In this document: positions 11,657-22,632 of the stretch, in pieces
Layout of the letters: each line of letters begins with the position of its first letter
Position numbering within the stretch: the stretch's first letter is position 1
Assembly: GCA_021234155.1 (NCBI GenBank)
Contig: JAJEKV010000002.1
Span: 10,532,725-10,596,724, forward strand
DNA from: Isoetes taiwanensis
Taxonomy: Eukaryota; Streptophyta; Lycopodiopsida; Isoetales; Isoetaceae
Length of the DNA stretch: 64,000 nt
Reading direction: 5' to 3'
Notes under the pieces: generated by a model
What the model was told of the DNA's origin: nothing
Databases searched by the model: none
The model's input: the letters and a program-made list of their open reading frames with translations, nothing else
Translations under genes and position numbers: made by a program

Positions 11657-12430
11657 GCATTGTGGCTCTTGTTGTTGGTTTTAGTGGAGATGTCCAGATG
11701 TGGCTTTCTTGCAATTGTGTTCCTTCTCTTCTCTTTACCTCTCTTAGTTAGCTTGCTGGTTTTGACAATTGAATTTATTTTCGTATAATGATAAGAAGAT
11801 AAATGTAATTGTCAAAACCATTGCATGAGTTAGTTTTGACAGTTATAGTTTTTGACGACCTTTTTATACCCTTCTTTCTCTCCCCCTTTCTCATCAGCTC
11901 ATTTGCATCTCCTCTCGTTTGCCATAGATCATCTTTCCCACTCAACCACCCACCCACCCACCCGCTATTTCTGTGAGTTTGCCCGAGTGTCGTATTAGAC
12001 CTTGGTACCTTCTCAACACTGCATCCACCGATCCATTTACTTGTATGGATTTCTCTGTTGTGCAGGCTGTTGAGGAGCTTTGTGGCTTGGGCAGCATTAG
12101 TGTGGTGGCTAATGTGTGGCTTTGCGTATGGTTTTGAGTCGAGCAGCATTTACATTGTGGTAAATGTGTGGCTCTCCGGTTGTAACTGTTGTGACTCTAG
12201 CATTGTATTTGTGGCTCTTGATTGTGAGCATTGTGGCTCTTGATGTTGGTTTTAGTGGAGATGCCCAGATGTGGCTTTCTAGCATTGTGGCTCTTGTTGT
12301 TGGTTTTAGTGGAGATGCCCAGATGTGGCTTTCTTTCAGTTATGTTCCTTTTATTCTCTTTATCTCTCTTAGTTAGCTGCTTGATTTTGACAATTGAATT
12401 TATCTTCGTATAATGATAAGAAGATAAATG
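11657..12430. repeat. Direct repeats flanking about 420 bp
   Basis: About 149 bases at 11657-11805 recur at 12282-12430; both begin GCATTGTGGCTCTTG and end GATAAGAAGATAAATG. A 54-base partial copy at 12228-12281 sits in tandem with the second. The DNA between has a TATA-like CTTTTTATACCC near 11860 followed by a pyrimidine-rich tract. This could be a solo or short LTR-like structure, but no termini could be set. Confidence 0.55.
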
Positions 12431-12856
12431 ATAAAAGGATGCACCTCTTGTTTTTTGATAGAATCCAAAAGACAAGTTAACAATGTTGCTCTCATTGTAT
12501 TTGAGTTGAATTAGCTCTTTTATCCACTAATTGTTTGCGTCAGAGTCCTCAATTTGAGACTACACAAAGACCAATACCATCAGTAAATCAATAATTATAC
12601 CTAAAATATGAAAGTAATCATGGTTAAGGTCTCTAGTATAACTAGAGAACTAGATAAAGAAAAAAAAACTCTTAAATCCATTTAAAACAGACTTCTTACA
12701 CTGGTTACAAATAATTGAATCAAAGAGACAAAAGAGAACAAGTCCGTCATATCATAAATTTTCTAAATGTTATACAAATCTGTAAATTCATATAATCCAA
12801 TGCCCAATATTAACCAAGACAAACTTTTTCACTATTTCCAAATAAGTACTTTCAAG
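12431..12856. other. No recognisable feature
   Basis: AT-rich unique sequence. Nothing in it resembles a gene or a known repeat. Confidence 0.5.
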
Positions 12857-13918
12857 AAGATTTGGAATACATCCTGTTTTCAGATCCTTTTGTCTTAACA
12901 TTTAATCTTATCATAGAATCCGTTTCCACGCTAAATAGAATAGAGCAATATATGGAAAACAACCAGGGAGCAAGGATCCCATTACCTACAATAAACCAGA
13001 GGACTGTTAGCCTTAATCAGGGTAAAGCCCTAAGCACTAGCAGGTAAGCTTAGATTCCTTGGGCTCTTCGCCCTTCACCTGCTTGTTAACAGAAAAGCAA
13101 AATAGCTATTTATAATTCTACTGTTTATAACTTGCATGTGCTATTATATTCATTATCTAAGTCTTTGTTTGCTGCAAAATCTGATTATATATCATATAGA
13201 CTGCTAGATAAGATACATCATCAAACCTAGACCATAGTATATAATAAATTTACATTCCCTTAGTCTAAAGGGATCCTGCAAAATGCAATTTTAGAAAATA
13301 TGCTAGTAGTCCCCTTAATGTGCATAAATTATGACCCATATAGCATTTGCAATATCCATACCCTATTTCTACCTGAAAAAGCTATGATATCCCAAAGCAT
13401 AACATAAGTTTATTTAAGGAAATAGCCCAATGGATTTAAAGCTTGTACTCACTGACTTTATAGAGCAACTTACTCTTAGCCAGAAAATCAGCCCATCATT
13501 TTACCATATTATTTCCATCAAATTTATGTTAGCACAGTAGTAGAAATAATTATCTCATCTTAGCATTATACATCTATACCTAAAGCTCTAAGAACTCACT
13601 GCTCCAGGCAGTCTACAAGCTGCACTTCCTAGAAATTATCATGATAGTAGATCTATTTCAAGGCCGAGTTATACCCATCCATGTCACACCATGAGAGCAT
13701 CATATCGAACTTCAGGTTAATAATTTATGCTAAGAACAGCATATGCCCAGCCCATATTAATTTCCAAAGTATAAGCTGACGTAGATTCATACACAATTTT
13801 CAAAAAATACACCATTAAGACTAAGCTTTCTTCTTAATCCCATTATTTCTTGATAGCATCTGCCTTCCTATCCACTGTACCAAAATTTCTACTCTTATAA
13901 TAGAGTTCAAATAAAACT
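12857..13918 (-). repeat. Repeat B, most complete copy (inverted)
   Basis: On the minus strand this matches 47630-48247 joined to 54438-54635, and 54636-55496. Its 12857-13150 part also recurs at 20939-21235. It is the fullest copy in the window and defines the empty sites of the 6.2-kb Helitron and of the RTE-like LINE. On the plus strand 12862-13047 is open and reads SDPFVLTFNLIIESVSTLNRIEQYM, ending at a GTAAGC donor-like site. That is faintly like a linker of ABC transporters, but I do not assert the family. Confidence 0.75.
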
Positions 13919-14034
13919 TGCGGGGTTTGCATACTTGTGGAGGCATGGCCAAGCTATACAACAAGGAAGCCTTTGATATGATGCTGGCTAAAAAGTTTAT
14001 GATCAAGTTATAAGCCAAAATAGTTGCAAGTACG

Positions 14035-14540
14035 GACATAAGATACAGAGATGCATTAGCCAAAGATGCACAACAACATATTAAAAAGGTAACTGAACCT
14101 GCTAGAAGAAATAGGATCTTTCCTTCTAATGCATTTGTTTTTGAAGTGCATGGTCCAGAGCTTTCTTACATTGTTAATATTGAGACTAGGACATATATAT
14201 GCTTGGATTGACAGACACTTGAGTTGCCTTGTGCTCATGTCCGGGCTACAGTTTTGTTCAGAAGGCAACACCCAAAATCATATGCACACATGGCTATTAT
14301 TGAGTTCTTATTGCAATTTATATGAAGGAACTATTTGTCCAACCAATCTTAATCCATTAGTAGAGATTGAAATGCTTCCACCTACAACAAGGCGTCCTCA
14401 TATTAGGCCGAAGAAGAAGTGTGAACATATAAAAGACAAGAATAGAGTACAACATACCATATTTACAAATGTACATGTTATGTTAATAATGGCCACAACG
14501 AGTGGACTTGCAAAAATTCCATTTGAGCACATTAGTTGAT
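14035..14540 (+). pseudogene. C-terminal fragment of a MULE (MuDR-like) transposase
   Basis: The frame gives FEVHGPELSYIVNIETRTY, then a SWIM-like zinc finger (CLD, one stop, then LELPCAHVRATV). After a frameshift follow NPLVEIEMLPPTTRRPHIRPKK and, in a third frame, a zinc-knuckle-like KCTCYVNNGHNEWTC. This is the order at the end of Mutator-like transposases: SWIM finger, PP-RRP-RPKKK tail, CCHC knuckle. At least one stop and two frameshifts make it dead. The catalytic DDE part is not visible upstream. Confidence 0.72.
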
Positions 14541-15004
14541 CTTGTAGAAACCCATTTGTTATGATTTGAGTTTGATAGCGTTCATATGTGTCTATATTTT
14601 AGTGAGGCATTAGAAAACTAATTGTAACAATTTGCATACCAACAATTAGAACAATTTGAGAATTTTTGCAATTGTAATGCAGGAACTAAGAACTCTCAGG
14701 TAACTTAGATAGCCAAACACCATAACAAATTTGTGTTTCATGGATCTGAAAATTAATGTCCGGGACTGGATTTTGACATTGCAATTCAGATGGAAAAACT
14801 TCAATGGAGATTATGGCAAAAGCTAACAATTTGGGCAATTTGGAAATTGAAAAAAATTGTTGGGCCATTTTGGTAATTTAAAAAATACAAAGAGCATTTT
14901 TGGAAACTGTTATAAAAGTAAGACCACTTGGGTAAATTCCTCTAAATTCTAATATCCACAGTCAGCAATGGAGAGATAAGGATCATAAGTTTGGTTGATT
15001 ACAT

Positions 15005-15885
15005 ACATAAGAGCATTGCACCGTACTTTCCATGCAAAGTACAGTACATGTAACGTCGAGGAGCCAAGATAACATACACAAGGTACTTAAAAAAGTTGCC
15101 ACAATATAGAAGGTACCTTAAAAATGTACGTTACCCAAAAAGTTCTCATTATAAAAAATATATAAGTACGTATTGTATGTCTTAGTATGGTGTATAAGTA
15201 TCTTACCTCATATCGTGTACATCTATAACCTACACTACATATAAGCTACTACAACTTTGATGGCAAATGGAGAATGGAGCATTATAGCACTATCTCCTGC
15301 TCAGATTTTTCAAATTGCTTTAGTTTCCAGAAGTTCTCAAGAAGCTTGATCATCTAGCTATGCATACATACTTCCCATACAAAGTACAGTACATGTCCTA
15401 GCATGGTGTATATCTTACCTCATACGTATACATCTATAACCTACACTGCATACAAGCTACTAGAACTTTGATGGGAAATGGAGAATGTAGCATTATAGCA
15501 CTATCTCTTGCTCAGATTTTTCAAATTGCTTTAGTTTCTAGAAGTTCTCAAGAAGCTTGTGAAGAGTACATTGTGTGTAACATCTGAGAGCCAGAATAAT
15601 GTATACAAAGTACGTTAAAAAGTGTATTATGATATAAAAAGTGGTATGTACGTTACCCAAAAAGTTCTCATTATACAAAATTGTATAAGTACGTATTATA
15701 TGTCCTAATATGGTGTTTAACTATCTAACCTCATATTGTATACATCTATAACCTACACTGCATACAAGCTACTAGAACTTTGATGGAAAATGGAGTATTA
15801 TAGCACAATCTCCTGCTCAGATTTTTCATATAGCTTTAGTTTCCAAGAGTCCTCAAGAAGCTTGATCATCTAGCTATACATAGCG
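15005..15885. repeat. Tandem array, three units
   Basis: Three copies of a block starting ACATCTATAACCTACACT (about 15219, 15430, 15742) run through TTTCAAATTGCTTTAGTTTC to AAGAAGCTTG. Flanking blocks with TACGTTACCCAAAAAGTTC are repeated twice. Unit length varies from about 210 to 310 bases. There is no coding content. Confidence 0.8.
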
Positions 15886-18214
15886 AATTGTATATCACTA
15901 CCAGAAATTCCAAAAAAGCTCGTTAAATCTACTTGATATGTTCTCAAAGCCAGGTGATTGTGTGTTTGATGCAGCAATTCCACTGACGTTGTATCTATAG
16001 GCCCCAAGCCACAAGAATTGAGAGCTGAAGTCGACTTCTATTCCTCTAAACTTTTTGCATTGCTTACAGCTAGTTGTAATACACTGTCCATCGTTAGTTT
16101 ATATGCCCCAAGCCGGAAGAACTGGGAATCAAAGCTACATCTCTATCTTTGAGTGATATTCAATCGATCGAACCACTTCACTATATTATATGTATGTGTA
16201 GTAAATATGTATTGATTTTGCCACCAGTATTAACTTCTGGTAGCCATTCCTTAGTGCTCCTATTTGGTATTACACACATATGAGATGCAGGACTTGTTGA
16301 AGGTGTACCTGGCAAACCTTCAACTCAGTGGTTGAGAACCTCCAGGTTGCTTAAGGCAACCAATCTGTGGCCAAATCCCTGCACAAATCAACTCAAACTA
16401 GCTTGTGAATCACTTGTCCCTAAACAAGAAAAAACTGTCTGCCAAAAATTGTTTGCCAAATGAAGAGGGATGAGTATTTTTTGTTGGGAACACTTGCAAT
16501 CGATGCTCAAGGGAGTCCAAAAGATGCCTACAAAAGTCAGAGGCAAAAGGTTGACCAGAGCTAGGTGAAAAGCAGCTACCTGACTGGGTCAATAACCCTG
16601 GCAGAGAGCTAGGATTTGCAGATGAAGATTCACGAGGATATTTTTTGAATTTCTTTCTTTGGCACTCTCAACCTAACCTAGAAGACACGTGCATCATGTA
16701 GAAACAACAGGAAGCATGCAGTAGTGTGTACAAATGCCATTTTTATGATTTTTTTTGTGACAGTCTGTGACAGAGTTAAAGAAGATGTTTTGAATTGTAG
16801 CTCACAGGAATTTTTAGCTTTTGAATGATGGAGATAGCCTATATGAGATGAAGACAAGCTCTAGATGATTAAAATCTAGCATAAAATGCTACTTGACTAG
16901 ACCTTTTTTTGATTTTTTGAGGATTTAATGACTGACCTAATGATGCAGTGTTGAACAAGTACTTCAGGCTAAAGTTTAAGCTAAGAAATGACTCATACAA
17001 ACCACAGTTGCGTTTCTTGTTGAGAATCAAACACTGTTACAGCATAAACTGAACCAGCAAGATTTGTTCTTCAGGAGTAGCAAACATGATCTTCACCAAC
17101 TTCAAATTTTCATTCAAAGGAGCCTTCAAGAATTACAATGAGAGAATTTCCCAGTAATTTGACATGGAGAAATTCATAGAATGAAGGAAACAAAGGTAAT
17201 ACATATCTTCAAATGATAATAAAGGACTTTATTGCATCAGATCTTCGAGAAATCTGACACAAAGAGGTCATTCCCAACAGTAGTATGCCGGATTAGATCA
17301 CTCAAAGCGCTGGGGTGCTCGAAAAATCTCTGAAACCTTAATGACCTCTTAAATCTGTCAATTTCCGGTCAGTTCTTGACAATGCCGTTCGGTTTTTGCC
17401 TCCTCCGCCTGTAAATGAGTTCTTGATCTGCAAGTCAATCAGTTGTGGTGTAATAATCATGATTTCTTCTTCAAAGTGGAGCCCCTTTTTTGAATAATCT
17501 TTATCGTGGCCTTGCTCTTGTCTGACACTAATAAATGAGTGTTTAACTTTTGGCGAGATTCTTGGTTGCAAAGGGCTAAATCCGGCCGGTTTAATCATGA
17601 TTTGCCAGTTAGTGGGACTAATTCCTCGGATCTTGCCATAATTCTAGGGTTCTTCACGACAACGGATATATCCCACAGGCATTTGGCGAAAAATAGGCTT
17701 GATTCTACGTGGCTGAATGTGGTTGGTCGGGGCGTGACATGGTTTTTTGGAGGGTAGTTCAAGCCAAATATCAGTGCAACTAGGGTAGGGCGCGCATCCC
17801 GAGAACCCCCAAAACTAGGGCTAGATGTGGTCAAAGTAGGAATCTTTGACCACCATTTTGCATAATTTTTTATGGGCTTTCAGATGGAAAAAATAAATTT
17901 TGAAAAAGAGCAACTTCATTTTTGGGCCTTTTTTCCATGGTGTATAAGGGGATGTGGCACATGTGAGATGACTGGGCAAATGCTGATGATGTGGCATGGT
18001 GAGGTGGAAGGCAAGGTGTCAAAGAAATTTTCCCTAGGTAAAATCTTGATGAAGTGTGACAAGGTGTGGGTGACACGTGTTGGGTGAGTTGGTGATGATG
18101 TGGATGATGTGTGCATGACTTTTGAAGGTGAGGTGGCACTAGATATTGATCTTTTTCGACTTAGTCAACTTTGAACCTTCAGGATTTGATCTTTGACCCA
18201 TACTTTGGTCTTGA
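15886..18214. other. No recognisable gene
   Basis: Short open frames here (for example 17338-17598 and 17870-18139) have no recognisable motifs. 17940-18130 is rich in TGATGTGG and GTG runs. A tRNA-like AACTCAGTGGTTGAG near 16320 is too weak to call a SINE. Confidence 0.45.
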
Positions 18215-18228
18215 ATTGGTTATGTAAT

Positions 18229-20216
18229 TTTTTTGAAGGACGTCAAGCTTTATTCACCAACTAAAAACCAGAGCAACATAAATGCAAAGACAGGATTATA
18301 ACCCCAGTGGACAAACCGATCCAACTGAGCACAACCACCTGCCTATGCAAAAGAATGAATCTGAAGGTAAGTATGCCAGATCAGTACTTTCTTCTCTTGA
18401 TCAAGAGAAGAACAATTGTAAGCCATAACAATTTTATCTTGCGCCCACTGAAGAACAACCTCATCTGCAGTATCTATGCCCTTAAAGATAAACAACCTCC
18501 TTCTCTTCCGGATTGACCATAAAAGCCACCACATGCGAGATGAAAAGCTCAAGTTTCCGTTGTTTGGGCCAAGCATCGATAGATAGCAAGCAAAATTTGT
18601 TTGCTAGATCGAGACGCGGCTAAAAAGGGTCAACAACCAAGACCATGCCCAAAGCCTCTCACACAAGAAAAACAATGCTCAATACTCTCAACCCTTTGTC
18701 GGGCATAAAGGGCGAGCTCGAAATCCGATTATCCATTTTATGGACTAACCTCGTTGACTCGAGGCATCTATGGATCACTTGCCACCACAAAACTACTACT
18801 TTGGGGTGAAGCGAACTATCCCATACCCATATCCAAACACTTTTCCATTGTGGTCGAGGGACTGAAGATGCCATCTATTAGATGGAGGCGAGGATTTCGG
18901 AATGCACAAGCAATTTATACACGAAAGACACAAAACCGCCTGGCCGGATATCCCGATGGCAACCCCATCGACTACCTCAATCAGGACCGTAATCCCGTGG
19001 CAAAGAATGCAGCAATATGATTCCGTTACTACTCGTCCCCATCTCAGACAACAAGAACTTTGTTCTAAATGCTTCCCATGCCATGAGATGACCCGGACTC
19101 ATACCAAGCTGCAATAGTGTTGATACCAGCTGCTACCCATCGTCGTTGTGTCTTTGGATGAACAACCACACTTAGAGGCACATTCTCTGGAGTGTCCCGC
19201 AAAGGAATCCACCAAAGATGGAGTGGACAACCAAGACATGCCTCGGATTAATATGGAAAAGAGACCGACATGTCCCAAGCAAAGAAGCAACCCCTTTAGA
19301 AAGGGAGAAGCATTAGGATATGGATGCATATGATAAAGCAAAGCCCAAGGAAGGAGGGGCTTAATGGTGGCCTTATGAAATGGGAGACAATGCTGAATCG
19401 ACTGCACCAACAACCTCAGGCCAGGAGAATCATCCTTACCAATGAAAATCCTCCAAATGAACTTTGATATCATCACCTTGCTTTGGAGGTGAAAATCCAA
19501 CATACCAAGACCACCAGCTGCCTTAGGTCTAATGCATTTAAGCCCAAGCTACCTTGACCAATCGCTCCTAACTCATTTCCACCCCAAATAAAATTTCGAC
19601 GATATCGCGACAATCTCCTCCATCTTACAACTGCGAGAGCTAGTAAAAGCGACGCCATGTAGACATGAGTATTACTAAGAACACATTTAGCCACAAAGTG
19701 ATTCTACCGGGCATGGACCCGGTTTAGTCAGATTCCACCAAAACAAGTGCTTTTGCAACCCACTAATGATTTCATCCCAAGCATCCGGGCGTAGACGTGA
19801 ATTCCAACTGGGATACCAAGCAACTTTGTGGTATTGCCATGCAGAAGAATCTTCCAAGGATAGTCCAAAATACAGGGAGGGATGGGACTGTCCAACGTCC
19901 ACAAAGCTGTACATTTTTGCCACCCTACAAGAACTCCTGATGCTAAGGAGAATGTGTCTAATAATAGCTTAGCATTACGAAGATTCTCAGCCTCGGCAAT
20001 TAGGAACAAAAAAGTGTCATCGGCATATTGGTTACATACCTCTTGAGAACCATCGTCCATTGGGAGGCCTTGAATAACGCCATCTTGGGTAGCCACGGAG
20101 AAGAGCTGGGACAAGACTTCTGCCACAATTGTGAAAAGCAAGGGTGCTAAGGGACAACCCTGTCGAATTCCTCTACCCACTACAAAAATATCCGATGGCT
20201 CGCCCTGGAAAAGGAC
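18229..20216 (-). mobile_element. L1-type LINE, 5'-truncated
   Basis: The minus strand encodes the end of an L1 reverse transcriptase (RGIRQGCPLAPLLF, NQYADDTFLFL near 20180-20010) and the zf-RVT region (WWLLWSIRKRRRLF near 18530). It is broken by several frameshifts. ATTGGTTATGTAAT flanks it exactly (18215-18228 and 20217-20230), and a short poly-A on the minus strand (T-run 18229-18234) marks the 3' end. The RT begins mid-domain at 20216, a classic 5' truncation. Confidence 0.92.
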
Positions 20217-20230
20217 ATTGGTTATGTAAT

Positions 20231-20938
20231 GGACTAGTGGAGCTTCTCTCTTCTTTCTTTCTCTTTTCTTAGAGAGAGAGTGTGCTTTTAATGACTTGTC
20301 AAGTGCATGGTCATGGATCATGATGTGTGTGTGTGATGTATATGGTGCATATGTGTGAAACACGTGGTGTGTGAGCTCTTGCCCCAGGGAAAATACTCTG
20401 AGCCATTGAAATGAGATGAATGAGATGAGGAATGGGTATGAGGGATGAATATAGATGTGAGCAATGCCTTCCTTAGCCAATATCTCTAAGGTGTGTAAGA
20501 ATCTCAAAAGTTGGTCAAGACAACATACTTCTTTTGGGTCTTCCAATCTTTGACTAGGGGTCTTCTCTTTTTGACGTGCTTTCCAACCTTTGACTCAAGT
20601 CTTGCTCACTTTTGCTAACTTGAATGCTCCTTTGGATGTTCTCCATTGGTCTTCAACTTGGTGTAAGGATTTGTCTTCATATCTAAACAATGAGCTCCAA
20701 ATAGAAATGCTTTGCAAGTGTGTCTTGATCTTTTTGTGTTTTCTTGTGAAGTTGCTCTTACATGCTGCCACAAGTGGCAGCATCAGGACTTAGCTGCTAA
20801 AGCATAGGTATATTCCATAAATTCAAGGTGTACTTGGCGTAAGGTTCTAACAACAGGCCCTAAAATAGTTTGATACATGAAAAATCCTTGATTTATTTGT
20901 TTTCTTATGCTACTTTTAGCTGATCACTAACTATGGCT
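20231..20938. other. No gene; one short perfect hairpin
   Basis: TG- and AG-rich unique sequence. ATGCTGCCAC/GTGGCAGCAT at 20762-20783 forms a 10-bp stem. The open frame reading into this region from the LINE RT is not a gene. Confidence 0.5.
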
Positions 20939-21235
20939 TGATATTTAGAATACATCCTGTTGTCAGATCCTTTTGTCTTAACATTCAATCGTGTCATAGA
21001 ATCAGCTTCCACGCTAAATCGAATAGAGCAATATATGGAAAACAACTAGGGAGCAAGGAATCCCGTTAGATGCAGTAAACCAGAGGACTGTTAGCGTTAA
21101 TCAGGATAAAGCCCTAAGCACTAGCAAGTAAGCTTAGATTCCTTGGGCTCTTCGCCCTTCACCTTGCTTGTTAACAGAAAAGCAAAATAGCTATTTATAA
21201 TTCTACTGTTTATAACTTCCAGACGCTATTATTCG
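20939..21235 (-). repeat. Repeat B fragment
   Basis: It matches 12857-13150 at about 90 percent identity. It stops at GCTATTATT, which is where, in the orientation of repeat B, the RTE-like LINE inserted. It is the natural right-hand continuation of repeat B copy 2 (ending 55496). Confidence 0.75.
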
Positions 21236-21516
21236 AACTACTGAAGTGTGTAGATACAGTAATTTGGGTACAGGTAACTGAGATATTTAACGGCGTAATT
21301 CATACAGGGTTGCCAGACAGATGGACATAGAACAGGGTGATACCTTTACACAAGGGAGGGAGCAGGGAAGACCCTGGGAACTATAGGACGATAATGATGA
21401 GCTCTATCTTCGCCAAGTGGTTCAGGAAGGTGCTGGACAATAAACTGAAACACTGGGCAGAAACAAAAAAATTAAGAGCACAAGGGCAAGCAGGTTTTAG
21501 ACCACAGCACTCAACT
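21236..21516 (+). pseudogene. RTE-like LINE, front part of the reverse transcriptase
   Basis: The frame reads VIPLHKGGSREDPGNYRTI, then FAKWFRKVLDNKLKHW, QGQAGFRPQHST: RT domains 0-2 of an RTE/Jockey-type LINE. It stops at codon ST, followed by AACT and the 16-bp terminus of element X. The next codons of the same protein (IDHLVTFR) are found at 57453, on the minus strand. The 5' side (endonuclease) is missing and an in-frame stop lies near 21330. Confidence 0.85.
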
Positions 21517-21532
21517 AAGCACAGTTTCATTA
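21517..21532 (+). repeat. Terminal inverted sequence of element X, end A
   Basis: AAGCACAGTTTCATTA starts right after AACT of the LINE codon. The same 16 bases start at 57458 at the other LINE break. Weaker similarity continues (TTTATGGACTT here, AATGTGGACAA there). Confidence 0.75.
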
Positions 21533-21864
21533 TTTATGGACTTTCCACAAGTCCATAAATATCTCAAATGCTCGCCTGTCGTAAGAATATAGGGTTTTTT
21601 GTTGAAAATAGTGACATGATTTTCTGCTGAGGTAAAAAAAAAAACTCGGGTTCCGTGCAGGTACTTGAGATGGCAGGGCGTGGAAGCCAAGGCGAATTTT
21701 TAGATTTCGTCATTTCTTCTTATTAAATGAGCCACGATTTCGGGATTCGTGCAAGTAGGTGAGATAGGAGGTCCCTTCATCCAGTCTCTTCATTGTCTCT
21801 TCATTCAATCTCTTCGTGCAAGCACCTTCATTCGGTCTCTTAGATTTATTTCAGGTCACTCAGA

Positions 21865-22365
21865 ATGGTCGACACGAGGCGCAGACATGGACTCACCATC
21901 ACCGAAATGCAGTCTCAGATTAGTGAGGCAATCTTAGCCCATGCGAATCAGTTGCAGGTGGAGGTACAAAACGTGATGAACCAGAACCGAACGAGAGAAG
22001 TTAGTGCCCAATTCACGAAGCTCCTCAAAGGGGATGGGTTGGTAAAGGATGGCGACGAGAAAGAACTCAGTAGGGTGGAGCTGGAGGCCTGCCTCATATC
22101 ATTGAAACGCTGTATTTACAGGGCAAAGGCACTGAAAAGGCTGCTGAAAATGGAGGACGTTTGGATGCACAACACGTTCCGACCTCTGTTTAAGAAGCTT
22201 TACAAGAAGCAAAGAAGACAATGCGAAGGATTGGTAACCAAGCTCGTCGTCAGCAGTGGTCACTCTCTCGAAGACTTGGATGACTGGCTGGATCTGTACA
22301 GTCGAAGTCAGATTGATGAGTTCGATCTGGGGGATCTTATTCAGGTTGAACTGGGCATTGACTGA
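21865..22365 (+). CDS. 166-residue charged helical protein of element X, unknown
   Basis: This is a clean ORF with an ATG start (MVDTRRRHGLTITEMQ) and TGA stop. It is rich in Lys, Glu, Leu and Gln with a basic middle (FRPLFKKLYKKQRRQ) and an acidic end (DEFDLGDLIQVELGID). I see no membrane segment, zinc motif or catalytic motif. It is convergent with the methyltransferase-like gene, 267 bases apart. I do not recognise the family; it could be an accessory or DNA-binding protein of X. Confidence 0.55.
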   Translation: MVDTRRRHGLTITEMQSQISEAILAHANQLQVEVQNVMNQNRTREVSAQFTKLLKGDGLVKDGDEKELSRVELEACLISLKRCIYRAKALKRLLKMEDVWMHNTFRPLFKKLYKKQRRQCEGLVTKLVVSSGHSLEDLDDWLDLYSRSQIDEFDLGDLIQVELGID

Positions 22366-22632
22366 AGCTTTGGTCTTTTATATTATATGTTGTCTATTAT
22401 CTAGTATATTTGTGTTGAATTAGCCATGTCCTGTAAGACCTATGTATTTTCTTTATCTAAAAGAATACCAAACTGTTGGTTAATTAATATTGGAAGCACT
22501 GGAAAGTAATTAGACATGTATTTATTTTCTTGGTTCATGTATATAAGTTATTTCACTCAATTTGATTCTAAAAACATATACATTGAGGTATAGAGGGTGC
22601 TAGCAAACAGATCCTATGACAACATAAAATGC
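22366..22632. other. Convergent intergenic stretch
   Basis: AT-rich sequence lies between the stop of the 166-codon ORF and the stop of the methyltransferase-like gene. It presumably holds both polyadenylation regions. No other feature is seen. Confidence 0.5.

Noticed and set aside
17870-18139. His/Pro-rich minus-strand ORF
   Set aside because: It arises from a GTG/GATG-rich low-complexity tract.
20245-20546. N-terminal extension of the L1 RT ORF beyond 20230
   Set aside because: The LINE ends at 20216 by its target duplication; the extension is host sequence with no RT similarity.
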